A DNA stretch of 64,000 bases, taken from JBBRHQ01 sp963720735. Lineage in GTDB: Bacteria > Actinomycetota > Thermoleophilia > Solirubrobacterales > 70-9. The stretch covers positions 682,001 to 746,000 of the forward strand of contig CAVRGL010000001.1 in the NCBI GenBank assembly GCA_963720735.1, written 5' to 3'. The translations under genes and the position numbers were made by a program. Of this stretch, positions 24,028 through 32,631 are shown one piece after another. The notes below the pieces were generated by a model that was given only the letters and a program-made list of their open reading frames with translations, ran no database searches and had not been told where the DNA came from. Each line of letters starts with the position of its first letter. Position 1 is the first letter of the stretch.

Positions 24028-25629
24028 TCAGGCGCAGCGCCGGCCGTGGCTGAAGGTGCGGTCGAGGCCGAAGTCCGTGGTCACCTGCTGGCGGCCGGGG
24101 CGGGTGATCTGCAGCCGGGTCCAGCCATTCGGCCCCCTCATCACACAGCCGGCCTCGCGGTGTAGCTGCCAGTAGGGCGAGAACTGGAGCCGCACCAGGA
24201 ACCTCCCGGGTCGCCGCGCCTGCAGCGTGAACGAGTCGGGCCGGACGCTGAGCAGGCGCCCTGGACCGCTGAGCAGCGGCGTCGCGTCACGGACCGCGTA
24301 GACCTTCCAGTGCTGCGAGCGCCAGACCGGGTCCAGGTATGGGGGGCGGGAAGCGATCGCGCGGGCCTCGGCGCGGGCCGATTCGTCCAGCGGCGCGTCG
24401 GGGACCGCGACGTATCGGACCCCGGCGGCCTGCAGCCAGTCGAAGTAGGCCTCGGGGTCCAGCGAGCGACGCCTGCTCTGGTAGAAGATCGGGTTCCTCT
24501 CCCTGTCGAGCTGGCGCTCCCACCCGCGGGCGAGCATGAAGTGACGGGCGACGTAGACGGCCTCCCAGTGCTGCTTGGTGAAGGGGATTTCGACCCGGGC
24601 GGGCGGATTGTCGTGGCGCGCCAGGAACGCCTCCAGGGGGGCGTAATAGGCGGCGGTGGCGCTCGGCCCGCCGACGTCCTCGAGGTCGCTCGCCGACGGC
24701 GCCCACGACCAGAAGAGGAGCAGCGGCGCCGCGGCGGCGAGCAGCAGGGCGCGGCGGCCGGCCAGCACACAGGCGAGCAGCGGACCGACCGCGATCAGCG
24801 CGAGCCGGCCACAGTTGTATCCGAGCGGGCTCGGCACCAGGAAGGCGATCACCGCGCCCACCGCGTAGAGGGCGAAACCGGTCCGCAGCACCCGCTGCTC
24901 GGGCGGAAGCACCAGCACGCCGGCGATCAGCGCGGTCAGCAGGAGGACGAGCTCGATCGGTGGGAAGGGGAAGGTGCCGCCCTCGGGAAAGGCGATTTGC
25001 AGCGCCAGCAGCGGCGCGATCGAGGCTGCGATCAGCGAGACCGGCCCGAGGCGGCGGCGACCGATCGCCCAGGCGGCGCCCGCCCCGGCGAGGAAGAGGC
25101 CGGCCAGGGGACTGGCGAGGGGGCAGGCGAAGGCGAGGGCGAGCGCGGGGACCTGGCGGCCCCTGCGCGCAGCCAGCAGGGCACCGAGGCCGATCGCCAG
25201 CCCGAGCGCGAAGGTGAGACGGGCGCTCAGCAGGTTGAGCCCGGCGCCGACCGCGAACCAGACGGTGCCCCGCCAGGCGCGGCTTCCGAACTCGTCGCGG
25301 GCGAGCCGGTCGAAGAGGACGATCGCCGCCGCCGTCGCCAGTGCGCCGGCCAGTCGTACGCCGATCAGCGCCCCCAGCGGGGGGAAGAGGACGCTGTATG
25401 CCGGCAGCAGGTGCCCGCCGTACCAGTTGGCGTCATAGAGCGCGAAGCCGTGGTTGGCGAAAAGGTGGACGCGGTAGACCTGCGCGGCGAGGTCCGGGGT
25501 CGCCGGAGCGACGGCGAGCCAGAGGGTGACGATCGCGGCCGCCAGCAGCATTCCGCGCAGGGCTCCACGCGGCGCGAGGACGTCGCTGCTCATCGCCGCC
25601 TCCGGCCCGGTTGTCGGGGTCGCGCTCAT
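24028..25629 (-). CDS. Polytopic membrane protein of unknown function (GT-C-like)
   Basis: 533 residues with about ten hydrophobic helices over residues 20-330, then a soluble C-terminal domain of about 200 residues. After the first helix there is an extracytoplasmic loop, LYDANWYGGHLLPAYSV. This layout and the soluble tail resemble GT-C glycosyltransferases, but the catalytic acidic motif is not clear, so no activity is claimed. The frame remains open far upstream only as antisense of the kinase gene; ATG 25629 (or 25593) starts a normal N-terminus. Divergent from the ABC1 kinase across 81 bases. Confidence 0.72.
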   Translation of the reverse strand: MSATPTTGPEAAMSSDVLAPRGALRGMLLAAAIVTLWLAVAPATPDLAAQVYRVHLFANHGFALYDANWYGGHLLPAYSVLFPPLGALIGVRLAGALATAAAIVLFDRLARDEFGSRAWRGTVWFAVGAGLNLLSARLTFALGLAIGLGALLAARRGRQVPALALAFACPLASPLAGLFLAGAGAAWAIGRRRLGPVSLIAASIAPLLALQIAFPEGGTFPFPPIELVLLLTALIAGVLVLPPEQRVLRTGFALYAVGAVIAFLVPSPLGYNCGRLALIAVGPLLACVLAGRRALLLAAAAPLLLFWSWAPSASDLEDVGGPSATAAYYAPLEAFLARHDNPPARVEIPFTKQHWEAVYVARHFMLARGWERQLDRERNPIFYQSRRRSLDPEAYFDWLQAAGVRYVAVPDAPLDESARAEARAIASRPPYLDPVWRSQHWKVYAVRDATPLLSGPGRLLSVRPDSFTLQARRPGRFLVRLQFSPYWQLHREAGCVMRGPNGWTRLQITRPGRQQVTTDFGLDRTFSHGRRCA

Positions 25630-25710
25630 CGGCACGAATTGTCGCCCACCACGACCACGGAACGCAGCCGGGTCCCCGGGCGGAGGCGGGCGGTTGCCAG
25701 ACTGTCCCTG

Positions 25711-27096
25711 GTGGCCGACGAGAAGGGACGCAGCCCGACCAAGGGCAGGGGGGCGCGAACGGCCCGGCTCGGGCGGGTCGCGGCCGGCGGCGCGATGCGC
25801 TGGGCGGGGGACCGGATCGACTCCAGGGGGACCCCTGAGCAGCAGCGGCGCCGGCGGGGTGACCGAGTCGTCGCGACGATCGATTCGCTGATCGACCAGC
25901 TCGCGGTGATGAGAGGCGCGGCGATGAAGGCCGGCCAGGTCCTCTCGACGGTCGAGTTCCCCGGTCTCGACCCCGACCAGTCCGAGTACCTCCAGCGCCG
26001 CCTCGCCTCGCTTCGCGACGACGTCCCTCCGGTCGGCTGGAAGCAGATGCGCGGGGTGATCGCCGAGGAATGGGGATCGGACCCCGGGCGCGTCCTCGCC
26101 GAGATCGACCCCGAGCCCGCCGCGGCGGCGAGCATCGGACAGGTCTACCGGGGGTTGACCCGCGAGGGGCGCCGCGTCGCGATCAAGGTCCAGTACCCGG
26201 GGATCGCCGAGGCGGTCGAGTCCGACATGCGGAACCTGCGGCTGCTCAGCCCCCTGCTGCGCCAGCTGATGCCCGGACTGGAGATCAAGGACGTGCTCGC
26301 GGAGCTGCGAGAGAGGATCGTCGAGGAGTGCGACTACGAGCTGGAGGCGAGCAACCACCGCCGCGTCGCCCGCTTCTGGCGCGACCACCCCTTCGTCTGC
26401 GTCCCCGAGGTGGATACCGAGTTGAGCCGGCGGCGGGTGCTGGTCACCGAGTGGATCGACGGGATCGGGTTCGCGGAGGTCGCCGCGCAACCCGACCGGG
26501 TCCGCGACCGCTATGTCGAGATCGTCTACCGCTTCTACTACGGGACGGTGCGGGAGCTCGGGCTCGCCCTCGGAGACCCTCACCCCGGCAACTACCTGCT
26601 GCGCCCGGACGGGCGGGTCGCCTTCTTCGACTTCGGCATGCTGCGGCGCCTTCCGCCCGGATACCTGGCGGACGAGGGGGAGATAGCCGCGGCGATCCGC
26701 GAGAACGACGTCGCGATCCTGCTGCGCGGGATGCGCGAGCTCGGCTACCTGCCCGGCGAGGCCTCGGACTGGGACGGCGAACTCCTCCTCGAATACATGC
26801 GCGAGGTCTCCTGGTGGCTGAAATCCGACCAGGAGCTGCGGCTGGCGCCCGAGGACCTGTGGCGAAGCAGCGAGAGGATGCGCGAGCAGCGACGCGACCT
26901 GTTCGAGCAGCTGCGCCGGATGACCCTGCCACCGGAGGCGCTGCTGCTGAGGAGGATGGAGGGACTGCTGTTCCAGATCGCCTCGACGCTGCGGGCCGCG
27001 GCTCGCTGGGGTGCGCTGCTGCGGGAGCTGATCGAGGACGGCGAGCCGGTCGGTGAACTGGGAGCCGAGCACGCCGCCTGGCTGGCGGCCCGCTGA
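25711..27096 (+). CDS. ABC1/UbiB-family atypical kinase
   Basis: Atypical protein-kinase-like ATPase of the ADCK/UbiB family, 461 residues. Diagnostic KxGQ motif appears as MKAGQVLS (about residue 74), followed by the A-rich loop EPAAAASIGQVYRG, the lysine in VAIKVQYPG (~156), ECDYELEA, the catalytic loop GDPHPGNYLL (~289) and the metal-binding DFGM (~307). Members support quinone or lipid biosynthesis; no quinone genes are adjacent here. The GTG at 25711 is the first plausible start after the divergent gene. No C-terminal membrane helix is evident. Confidence 0.9.
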   Translation: MADEKGRSPTKGRGARTARLGRVAAGGAMRWAGDRIDSRGTPEQQRRRRGDRVVATIDSLIDQLAVMRGAAMKAGQVLSTVEFPGLDPDQSEYLQRRLASLRDDVPPVGWKQMRGVIAEEWGSDPGRVLAEIDPEPAAAASIGQVYRGLTREGRRVAIKVQYPGIAEAVESDMRNLRLLSPLLRQLMPGLEIKDVLAELRERIVEECDYELEASNHRRVARFWRDHPFVCVPEVDTELSRRRVLVTEWIDGIGFAEVAAQPDRVRDRYVEIVYRFYYGTVRELGLALGDPHPGNYLLRPDGRVAFFDFGMLRRLPPGYLADEGEIAAAIRENDVAILLRGMRELGYLPGEASDWDGELLLEYMREVSWWLKSDQELRLAPEDLWRSSERMREQRRDLFEQLRRMTLPPEALLLRRMEGLLFQIASTLRAAARWGALLRELIEDGEPVGELGAEHAAWLAAR

Positions 27097-27123
27097 ATCC
27101 CACTGTGGGGCAGCGGCCCTCCC

Positions 27124-27995
27124 TCAGGCGGAGGGCGCCCGGGCCGAGACGATCCAGGTGGACGCGTTCGCGTAGATGCCGTCCTCCCGGACGAAGCCCG
27201 CCAGGGCCTCGCGAAGGGAAGCTTCGAACGCCGGCCGCACCTTCTCGGCCTCGTCGCCGGCCAGCCGGATCACCTCGCCCGCCGGGCCAAGGGCGGTCAT
27301 CAGCGCGACACCGCTGTCGAGATCGCTGCCGATGCGGAACTCGGTATCGCAGCGGGAGAAGGTGACGTCCTCGAACCCGGGTCCGAGCAGGATGTCGGAG
27401 ACGGTGTCGGCGTTGGCCATCGAGAAGGGGCCGGGGCCACAGGTCGGCTCGTCGCTCTCCTCGGGCTCGTCGACGAACTCCTTGACCACGAGCTCCGCCC
27501 GGTGCAGCCAGTCGTTGTCGAGCTTGCGCCGCAGACCACCATGCAGAGGCGCCCGCCCGGACGAAGCGCGCCCAGGATGCGGCGCATGGCGGCACCCGGA
27601 TTGTCGAAGAACATCGTCCCGAAGCGCGCGAAGGCGTAGTCGTACTCCTCCTCGAACTCGGCGATCTCGACGTCGACGACGTCGAAGCTCACATTCTCCC
27701 TCCCCGCCTCTTGCGCCTCCCTGCGGGCCGTCTCGATGAAGCGCTCGGCGACGTCCACCCCCTTGACCGAACCGTCCGGCCCGACCATCGAGGCGATCGC
27801 CTGGGCCGTGTCCCCGAACCCACAGCCGATGTCGATGACCCGGTCGCCCGGAGAGGGGGGGTGCAGACGCAGAGCCATCTCGCCATGGGCGCCGAGCCCT
27901 TCGACGATCACGTCCCGATACTCGACGAAGCGGTCGAAGAGCACGCCGTTCCAGGCCTCGTGTGCCTCCTCGTTGGCTGGCGCGATCCCCGCCAT
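27124..27995 (-). pseudogene. SAM-dependent methyltransferase, frameshifted
   Basis: Class I methyltransferase (UbiE/Methyltransf_11-like). The N-terminal part reads through motif I VIDIGCGFGDTAQAI (about residue 53) to LRPGGRLCMVV; the C-terminal part continues in another frame from RKLDNDWLHRAE to the stop at 27124. The switch lies at about 27528-27534, where one G appears to be missing (TCTGCGG for TCTGGCGG). The total length, 872 bases, is one short of a full set of codons. Either a natural frameshift or a sequence error; the C-terminal half shows no other damage. TACGAT precedes the ATG by 6 bases. Confidence 0.8.
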
Positions 27996-28001
27996 GCCCC
28001 A

Positions 28002-28007
28002 ATCGTA
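28002..28007 (-). promoter_or_regulatory. Candidate -10 box for the methyltransferase
   Basis: TACGAT on the minus strand, 6 bases before the ATG at 27995. Confidence 0.35.
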
Positions 28008-28047
28008 GACCCATCGCTCGCCGGTCCAGGCTCGAAGCGAACCCGGC

Positions 28048-29424
28048 TCAGTCGCCGCCGACCTGCCCGAGCAAAGGCGCGGCGAACGACCGTGTGCTCT
28101 TCGCCTGCGCTTCGGCAAGGTGCTGGAGGCCGAAGAGGTCCTCGGTCGTGCGCAGCAGCGAGTAGGGGCCGAGCTTCGCCGCCGAGGTGGTGTTGGTGCT
28201 GACGTAGGGGGAAAGCAGAAGGGTTCCGACCCGCTTCGGATCAGGGTTGTCTGCGGGCGCGGAGGAGTCGAAGAAGGTGATGACGAGCAGCCCGTCCTTG
28301 CGGAACGCCGGCGTCGCGGTGATCTTCGGGACCCAGCGGGCGAGGAAGGCGTCGGCGGCGGCCGGCCCATCCGGCTCGCCGGTGGGGCACTGGCTCGGGA
28401 CCCCGGCATCGCAGAGATCGGGCGAGATCAGCGAGTAGTTCGGGGTGGTCCTGGTCTTCTTCGTGTCCTTGGCGAGCTGCTCGAAGGGGACGTCGTTGAG
28501 CGCGCAGTCGCCGAGGTCGAGCAGCGAGCGGAAGTAGATGAACGGGTTGCGCTGCACCTGGTAGCCGCCGGTCTCGGGCTTGCGGACCTCGTTCGTGTCG
28601 GGATGGACGCAGTTACCGGGACCGAACTGGTCGGCCATCGCGCCGACATACGCGTGCCAGCTAAACGAAGCGATCGAAAGCTGGTCGGCGATCGTCGTCG
28701 CCTCGGCCGGGTAGATGCAGCCCCTGCCGGCGACGCGCCCGGAGGCGTCGGGCTTGGCGTTCGCGGGAAACTGACGGTAGGCGGGACAGCCGGCCCGGGT
28801 CAGGGGGTTCGGCGGCTGGCCGCTGACCGCGGCGATGTAGTTGGGCATCGGCCCGTTGTCGATCAGCGAGTAGTTCGAGAGCAGCTCTCCCTTGGGCCGA
28901 AGCGTCTCCGAGAGGTAGGGCATCTGCGAGCTCTCGCCGAAGGTCGCCTCATACCCGGGACTCGACAGAGTGATGATGAAGACGTGCTTGATCCGCCCGG
29001 CCTGCGGTTGGGGCGCCGGCGGTGAAGGATCCGACGGCGCCGAGGGAGTACTCGGACCCGCCGGGGCCGGGGCGGGCGCCGGAGCCGGCGCCGCCGGTGC
29101 CGGCGCCGACGCGGCCGGGATCGGGATCGTGTTCGTCGTCGAGGCCGCCGGAGGCGGCAGCGAGGTCGGGCCGGCGGGGCCGCCTGCTCCGGCGGCGTCC
29201 TGCGCGGTGCTTGCGCTGGAGGAGGGCCGGCCGGCGGCCAATCCCTCGCCGAGCAGCCCGGCGAGCGGGCCGTACCCGCCCGCGGTGAAGGCAGCGGCGA
29301 CGATCGCCGAGGTCGCCAGCAGCGAGGAGGCGACCAGCATGCCGAACTTCCGTCCCCGCAGCGTCGCAGCGGCGGCGATCGCGCTATCGCGGATCCCGGC
29401 CACGCGCCGGGCGAGGCCGCTCAT
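28048..29424 (-). CDS. Membrane-anchored phosphoesterase-family protein, degenerate active-site motif
   Basis: 458 residues: an N-terminal helix (about residues 28-52), a Pro/Ala/Ser linker (~70-140), then a phosphoesterase domain (PF04185-like, alkaline-phosphatase superfamily). Family landmarks are IKHVFIITL, PYLSETLRPKGELLSNY, PNYIAAVSGQPPN, and LLVITFFDSSAP...VGTLLLSPYVS. Where active relatives have an E-N/H-x-S/G-Y type segment after the first strand, this one reads SSPGYEATFG, so the catalytic acid may be lost. The ATG overlaps the stop of the zinc-ribbon gene. As the last gene of the pst operon it may act in phosphate scavenging outside the membrane, though catalysis is uncertain. Confidence 0.72.
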   Translation of the reverse strand: MSGLARRVAGIRDSAIAAAATLRGRKFGMLVASSLLATSAIVAAAFTAGGYGPLAGLLGEGLAAGRPSSSASTAQDAAGAGGPAGPTSLPPPAASTTNTIPIPAASAPAPAAPAPAPAPAPAGPSTPSAPSDPSPPAPQPQAGRIKHVFIITLSSPGYEATFGESSQMPYLSETLRPKGELLSNYSLIDNGPMPNYIAAVSGQPPNPLTRAGCPAYRQFPANAKPDASGRVAGRGCIYPAEATTIADQLSIASFSWHAYVGAMADQFGPGNCVHPDTNEVRKPETGGYQVQRNPFIYFRSLLDLGDCALNDVPFEQLAKDTKKTRTTPNYSLISPDLCDAGVPSQCPTGEPDGPAAADAFLARWVPKITATPAFRKDGLLVITFFDSSAPADNPDPKRVGTLLLSPYVSTNTTSAAKLGPYSLLRTTEDLFGLQHLAEAQAKSTRSFAAPLLGQVGGD

Positions 29425-29912
29425 GGCGCCGCCTGACCCCCGGCCAGCGACGCTCCGCACTGCGAGCAGTAGAGGACCCCGTGCGCGTAGGGGGCGCCGC
29501 AGTTGCGGCAGATACCGGCGGCCCCGGAGCGCTCGATGCGCAGGATGCGCTCGATCGCGAGCAGCTCGGCGTCGACCCGCTGCAGCTCTGCGGCCTTGCG
29601 GGTCAGCACGTCCATCCGCACGTGGTCGCGGATCGCCATCTCATAGAAGGCGCCGCCGAGATCCGACTGCATCACCGTGAACTTCTCCACCAGGCGGTCG
29701 CGCTGGGCGCGAACCTCACGCTCCTCGGCGGGATCGATTCCGTCGGGGTCCGCCTCCGAGGCCGGCCGGACCGGACCCGGCGCGGGCGATGCCGTTTGCG
29801 CGGGCCCTGCGGCGGGCGCGGCCGGTTGGCCCGGAGCCGGCGCGGGCGCGGCCGGCGGGAGCGCCGGGGCGCTGCGGCCCCGGCGCATTATGCGGTCGAT
29901 GACCTCGCTCAA
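29421..29912 (-). CDS. Small zinc-ribbon protein with coiled coil
   Basis: 163 residues: a Pro/Ala-rich N-terminal third, a helical, probably coiled segment (about 60-130; EEREVRAQRDRLVEKF, LTRKAAELQRVDAEL), and a C-terminal zinc ribbon with CRNC and CSQC pairs. No signal peptide or membrane helix. Overlaps both neighbours by 4 bases, so it is part of the pst transcript. Function unknown; the ribbon may bind the neighbouring zinc-ribbon protein or nucleic acid. Confidence 0.75.
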   Translation of the reverse strand: MSEVIDRIMRRGRSAPALPPAAPAPAPGQPAAPAAGPAQTASPAPGPVRPASEADPDGIDPAEEREVRAQRDRLVEKFTVMQSDLGGAFYEMAIRDHVRMDVLTRKAAELQRVDAELLAIERILRIERSGAAGICRNCGAPYAHGVLYCSQCGASLAGGQAAP

Positions 29913-30970
29913 TCCCCGCCTCCGGTGGGCAGTGGCGGCGCGTTGGCGGGATTGCCCCCGACCGGGATGATGTCCGGGAGCTTCTGCTGCTTCTTGACGT
30001 AGCTCTGGCCCGTGTCATTGGCGATGTCGTTGACGATCTGGGTGCTCTTCTGGATCTGCTTCTGGGTCGGCTTGTAGGTGGTGACGTCGTGGACCTTGCC
30101 GTAGCTGGTCTTGCCCACGACCTTGCCGATGCTGTCGGTGGTCGGCTTCTTCACCTTCAGCACCTCGGCCTTCGGAAAGTCCTTGCTGAGCCCGGCCAGC
30201 GCCCGGCTCGCCTCGGATTTGCTCGTGAACTCGCCCGAGTAGAGGATGTAGTTGCTGGTCCCCTGGCTCGGGGTGAGCTGGAAGTCGCTCGGGTTGATGA
30301 TCCCGACGTCCTTCGCCCCCTTCTTCTCGGCGGCGCCCTTCGCGGAGCTCGCGGCGGCCTGGTCGGTGCTCGAGACCGGCAGCAGGTCGATCTTCACCGT
30401 GTAGCCCTCCTTCAGGGAGAAGTCGCTGCTCAGCACCTTTGCCGGGCCGCCGCCCCCCTGGTCGGACACGGTCGCGGCGCTCGCCGCGCCGCCCGCCGTC
30501 GAGGCGGTCGCCTGGCCGTTTCGCAGCGCGTGCAGCAGCGCCGCTTCGTCGGGGCCCGAGCTCGAGCCGCCGCGCCCAATCAGCACCCCGATCGCCACGG
30601 CGATCGGCAGCAGCGCGAAGAAGCCGACGGCGGCGGCCCTGCCGGTGGGGCGATCTGGTCCCGAGCGGCGCTGCGCACCGCGGCGGCGCCAGCGGTTGGC
30701 GGCGGCGAAGTACTGCGAGGAGGGGTTGTCGGCGTCCGCTCGGCGGGCTGCGCAGTTGACGCAGTAGCGCTGCTGGCGGTCCATCGGCGCGCCGCACTCC
30801 TGGCAGGGCTCGAAGGGACCGCCCGGAACGGCGGCAACCGGCCCGGTCCCGCCGGAGGCGGGTGGCGGGTCCGGCGGTCCCGAGTGGCCATTCGAGTCAC
30901 CATTCGTGGCGACATTCCCGGTGCCCGGCGCTGCGGCCGGGGGATCGATGGTGATGGGTGGCTGGTTCAT
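29909..30970 (-). CDS. Zinc-ribbon membrane protein with SPOR-like C-terminus
   Basis: 353 residues. Disordered Pro/Gly-rich start, a zinc ribbon with CQEC and CVNC (about residues 56-74), one transmembrane helix (about 112-133), then an extracytoplasmic part whose segment NYILYSGEFTSKSEASRALAGL resembles SPOR/peptidoglycan-binding repeats. The ribbon would be cytoplasmic and the SPOR-like part outside, a layout that could link envelope state to the cytoplasm. It sits inside the pst operon, 10 bases after the lipoprotein gene. No characterised homologue recognised. Confidence 0.72.
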   Translation of the reverse strand: MNQPPITIDPPAAAPGTGNVATNGDSNGHSGPPDPPPASGGTGPVAAVPGGPFEPCQECGAPMDRQQRYCVNCAARRADADNPSSQYFAAANRWRRRGAQRRSGPDRPTGRAAAVGFFALLPIAVAIGVLIGRGGSSSGPDEAALLHALRNGQATASTAGGAASAATVSDQGGGGPAKVLSSDFSLKEGYTVKIDLLPVSSTDQAAASSAKGAAEKKGAKDVGIINPSDFQLTPSQGTSNYILYSGEFTSKSEASRALAGLSKDFPKAEVLKVKKPTTDSIGKVVGKTSYGKVHDVTTYKPTQKQIQKSTQIVNDIANDTGQSYVKKQQKLPDIIPVGGNPANAPPLPTGGGD

Positions 30971-30980
30971 GACTGGCTCC

Positions 30981-31727
30981 TTATTCGAAGATCGTGGCCG
31001 GTGCGAAGACGTGGACCCTGGAGTGGCCCGGGTCGCCGATCAGCTTCATCCGCACCCGGGCGCTCTCGCCGACGTTGACCTCGTCGAGCGAGGCCCTGCC
31101 CGCCGCGACGTAGCGGCCGCCCCGCCTCGCCCAGGCGTAGACGGCGACGTTGTACTGCGGCAGTCCGGTCGGATTGTGGATCACCGCGGTGAGGCTGCCG
31201 CCCCGCCTTGAGGGGGAGGCGCTGACCCGCTCCACCTCGAGTTTCGGCACCTCCGCTGCCCTCGTCGGTGGCTTTGACGCGGGCCCGACCCTGGCGACGG
31301 CGGCCCCCTGGCCCACTCGCTCGGCCGTGGTGAAGACCCATGTCCCCACCTCCCCCGGCGCCAGCGCCGGGGCGTGAGCCTGGAAGTAGCTGCTCGGCTT
31401 GTGATTCAGCGGCACGAAGTGGCCGCCTCGCTCGAGACCTACCTCCAGGGGGAGGTCGTTGATCGGCTTTGGGCCGCCGTTGCGCAGATCGACGGCGACC
31501 GCGGTCCCCGCCGCCCCGCGCAGCAGCGAGGCGCGCAGCACCTTCACCCCGTGCGCCTCTCCGGTGACTTCGATCGGCCGCCTGTCGGCGAGCAGGCGCT
31601 TCGAGCGCACCTTCAGCCGGGCGGCCGTCTGCTGGGTCGTGTTGCAGGCGGCGAGCGCCCCCACCAGCAGCAGGCACACGCCGGCGCCGACCGCCAGCCT
31701 GGTCGTGAGCCGCTCAGCCGAAGGCAC
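30981..31727 (-). CDS. Lipoprotein of the pst operon, unknown function
   Basis: 248 residues with a lipobox LLVGALAAC (Cys at about residue 28) and a mature region of two beta-sandwich-like halves (VLRASLLRGAAGTAVAVDLRN; LEVERVSASPSRRGGSLTAV). It resembles FxLYD/CARDB-type extracellular domains but without a clear match. The GTG start lies within the last codons of pstB (14-base overlap), so expression is coupled to phosphate transport. Confidence 0.75.
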   Translation of the reverse strand: MPSAERLTTRLAVGAGVCLLLVGALAACNTTQQTAARLKVRSKRLLADRRPIEVTGEAHGVKVLRASLLRGAAGTAVAVDLRNGGPKPINDLPLEVGLERGGHFVPLNHKPSSYFQAHAPALAPGEVGTWVFTTAERVGQGAAVARVGPASKPPTRAAEVPKLEVERVSASPSRRGGSLTAVIHNPTGLPQYNVAVYAWARRGGRYVAAGRASLDEVNVGESARVRMKLIGDPGHSRVHVFAPATIFE

Positions 31728-32631
31728 CGCTCACGTACTCCCTCGTTCGCTGCTCCCGCGGAGTGTCGAACAGCACCGTGGCGGGGGCGTACTCGACCAG
31801 GTCGCCGAGGTACATGAAGCCGACGTGGTCGGCGACCCGGTAGGCCTGCTGGAGGTTGTGGGTGACGATCACCACGGCGACGTCGTCGCGCAGCTGCGCG
31901 ATCAGGTTCTCGATCACCTCGGTGGACTGGGGGTCGAGCGCCGAGCAGGGCTCGTCGAGCAGCAGCACCTCGGGGTTGGCTGCGAGCGCCCGGGCGATGC
32001 AGAGCCGCTGCTGCTGCCCGCCGGAGAGCTTCAGCGCCGGGTGGTCGAGGTTGTCCTTGACCTCCTCGAACAGCCCGGCCCGCTCCAAGGCCCCGTGGAC
32101 GTCGGGCTCGAGCACCTTTTTGCGGATCCGCCGCGAACCCTGCTCGCGGATCACGTAGGCGATGTTGTCGAAGATGCTCATCGGAAAGGGGTTGGGCTGC
32201 TGGAAGACCATCGTCACCCGGCGCCGCAGCGAGGTCGGCTCGATCGCGGCGATGTCCACCCCGTCGAGGGTTATGCGGCCGCGCAGGGACGCCGTCCTGG
32301 TCAGCTCCGTGAGTCGGTTGAGCGAGCGGAGCAGGGTCGTCTTGCCGCATCCCGAGGGTCCGATCAGGGCCAGCACCTCGCCCTGGCGCACCGGCAGCGA
32401 GACCGACTTCACCGCTTCGTTGCGGTCGTAGAAGACGGAGAGCTGCTCGATCTGCATGCGATCGATCGAGACCTGTGGGGGCCCGATCCGCCGGTGCTTC
32501 GCGAACGAGGCGCCGGCCGGGTCCGGAGCCGGGCCGTGCCCGTTGCTCGCGGCGGGCGGCGGCGCCTGCCGGGCGGGGACCTCGTCGTCGACCCGCAGCC
32601 GCCGCACCGGGGGCGGTGTCACGAACTCCAT
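31714..32631 (-). CDS. pstB: Phosphate ABC transporter ATP-binding protein PstB
   Basis: ATPase of the high-affinity phosphate importer. Walker A GPSGCGKTTLLRSLNRL (about residue 91), Q-loop VFQQPNPFPMSIFDNIAY, signature LSGGQQQRLCIARALA, Walker B VLLLDEPCSALDP and VTHNLQQAYRVAD are all PstB-typical. The domain proper starts near residue 59 (MQIEQLSVFYD); the first 58 residues are a Pro/Ala-rich extension, so an internal start is possible. The gene start lies inside the end of pstA (13-base overlap). Confidence 0.95.
   Translation of the reverse strand: MEFVTPPPVRRLRVDDEVPARQAPPPAASNGHGPAPDPAGASFAKHRRIGPPQVSIDRMQIEQLSVFYDRNEAVKSVSLPVRQGEVLALIGPSGCGKTTLLRSLNRLTELTRTASLRGRITLDGVDIAAIEPTSLRRRVTMVFQQPNPFPMSIFDNIAYVIREQGSRRIRKKVLEPDVHGALERAGLFEEVKDNLDHPALKLSGGQQQRLCIARALAANPEVLLLDEPCSALDPQSTEVIENLIAQLRDDVAVVIVTHNLQQAYRVADHVGFMYLGDLVEYAPATVLFDTPREQRTREYVSGAFG

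Noticed and set aside
25630..27072. Minus-strand open frame upstream of the membrane-protein gene
   Set aside because: It is antisense to the ABC1 kinase and has the composition of a shadow; high GC keeps such frames open.
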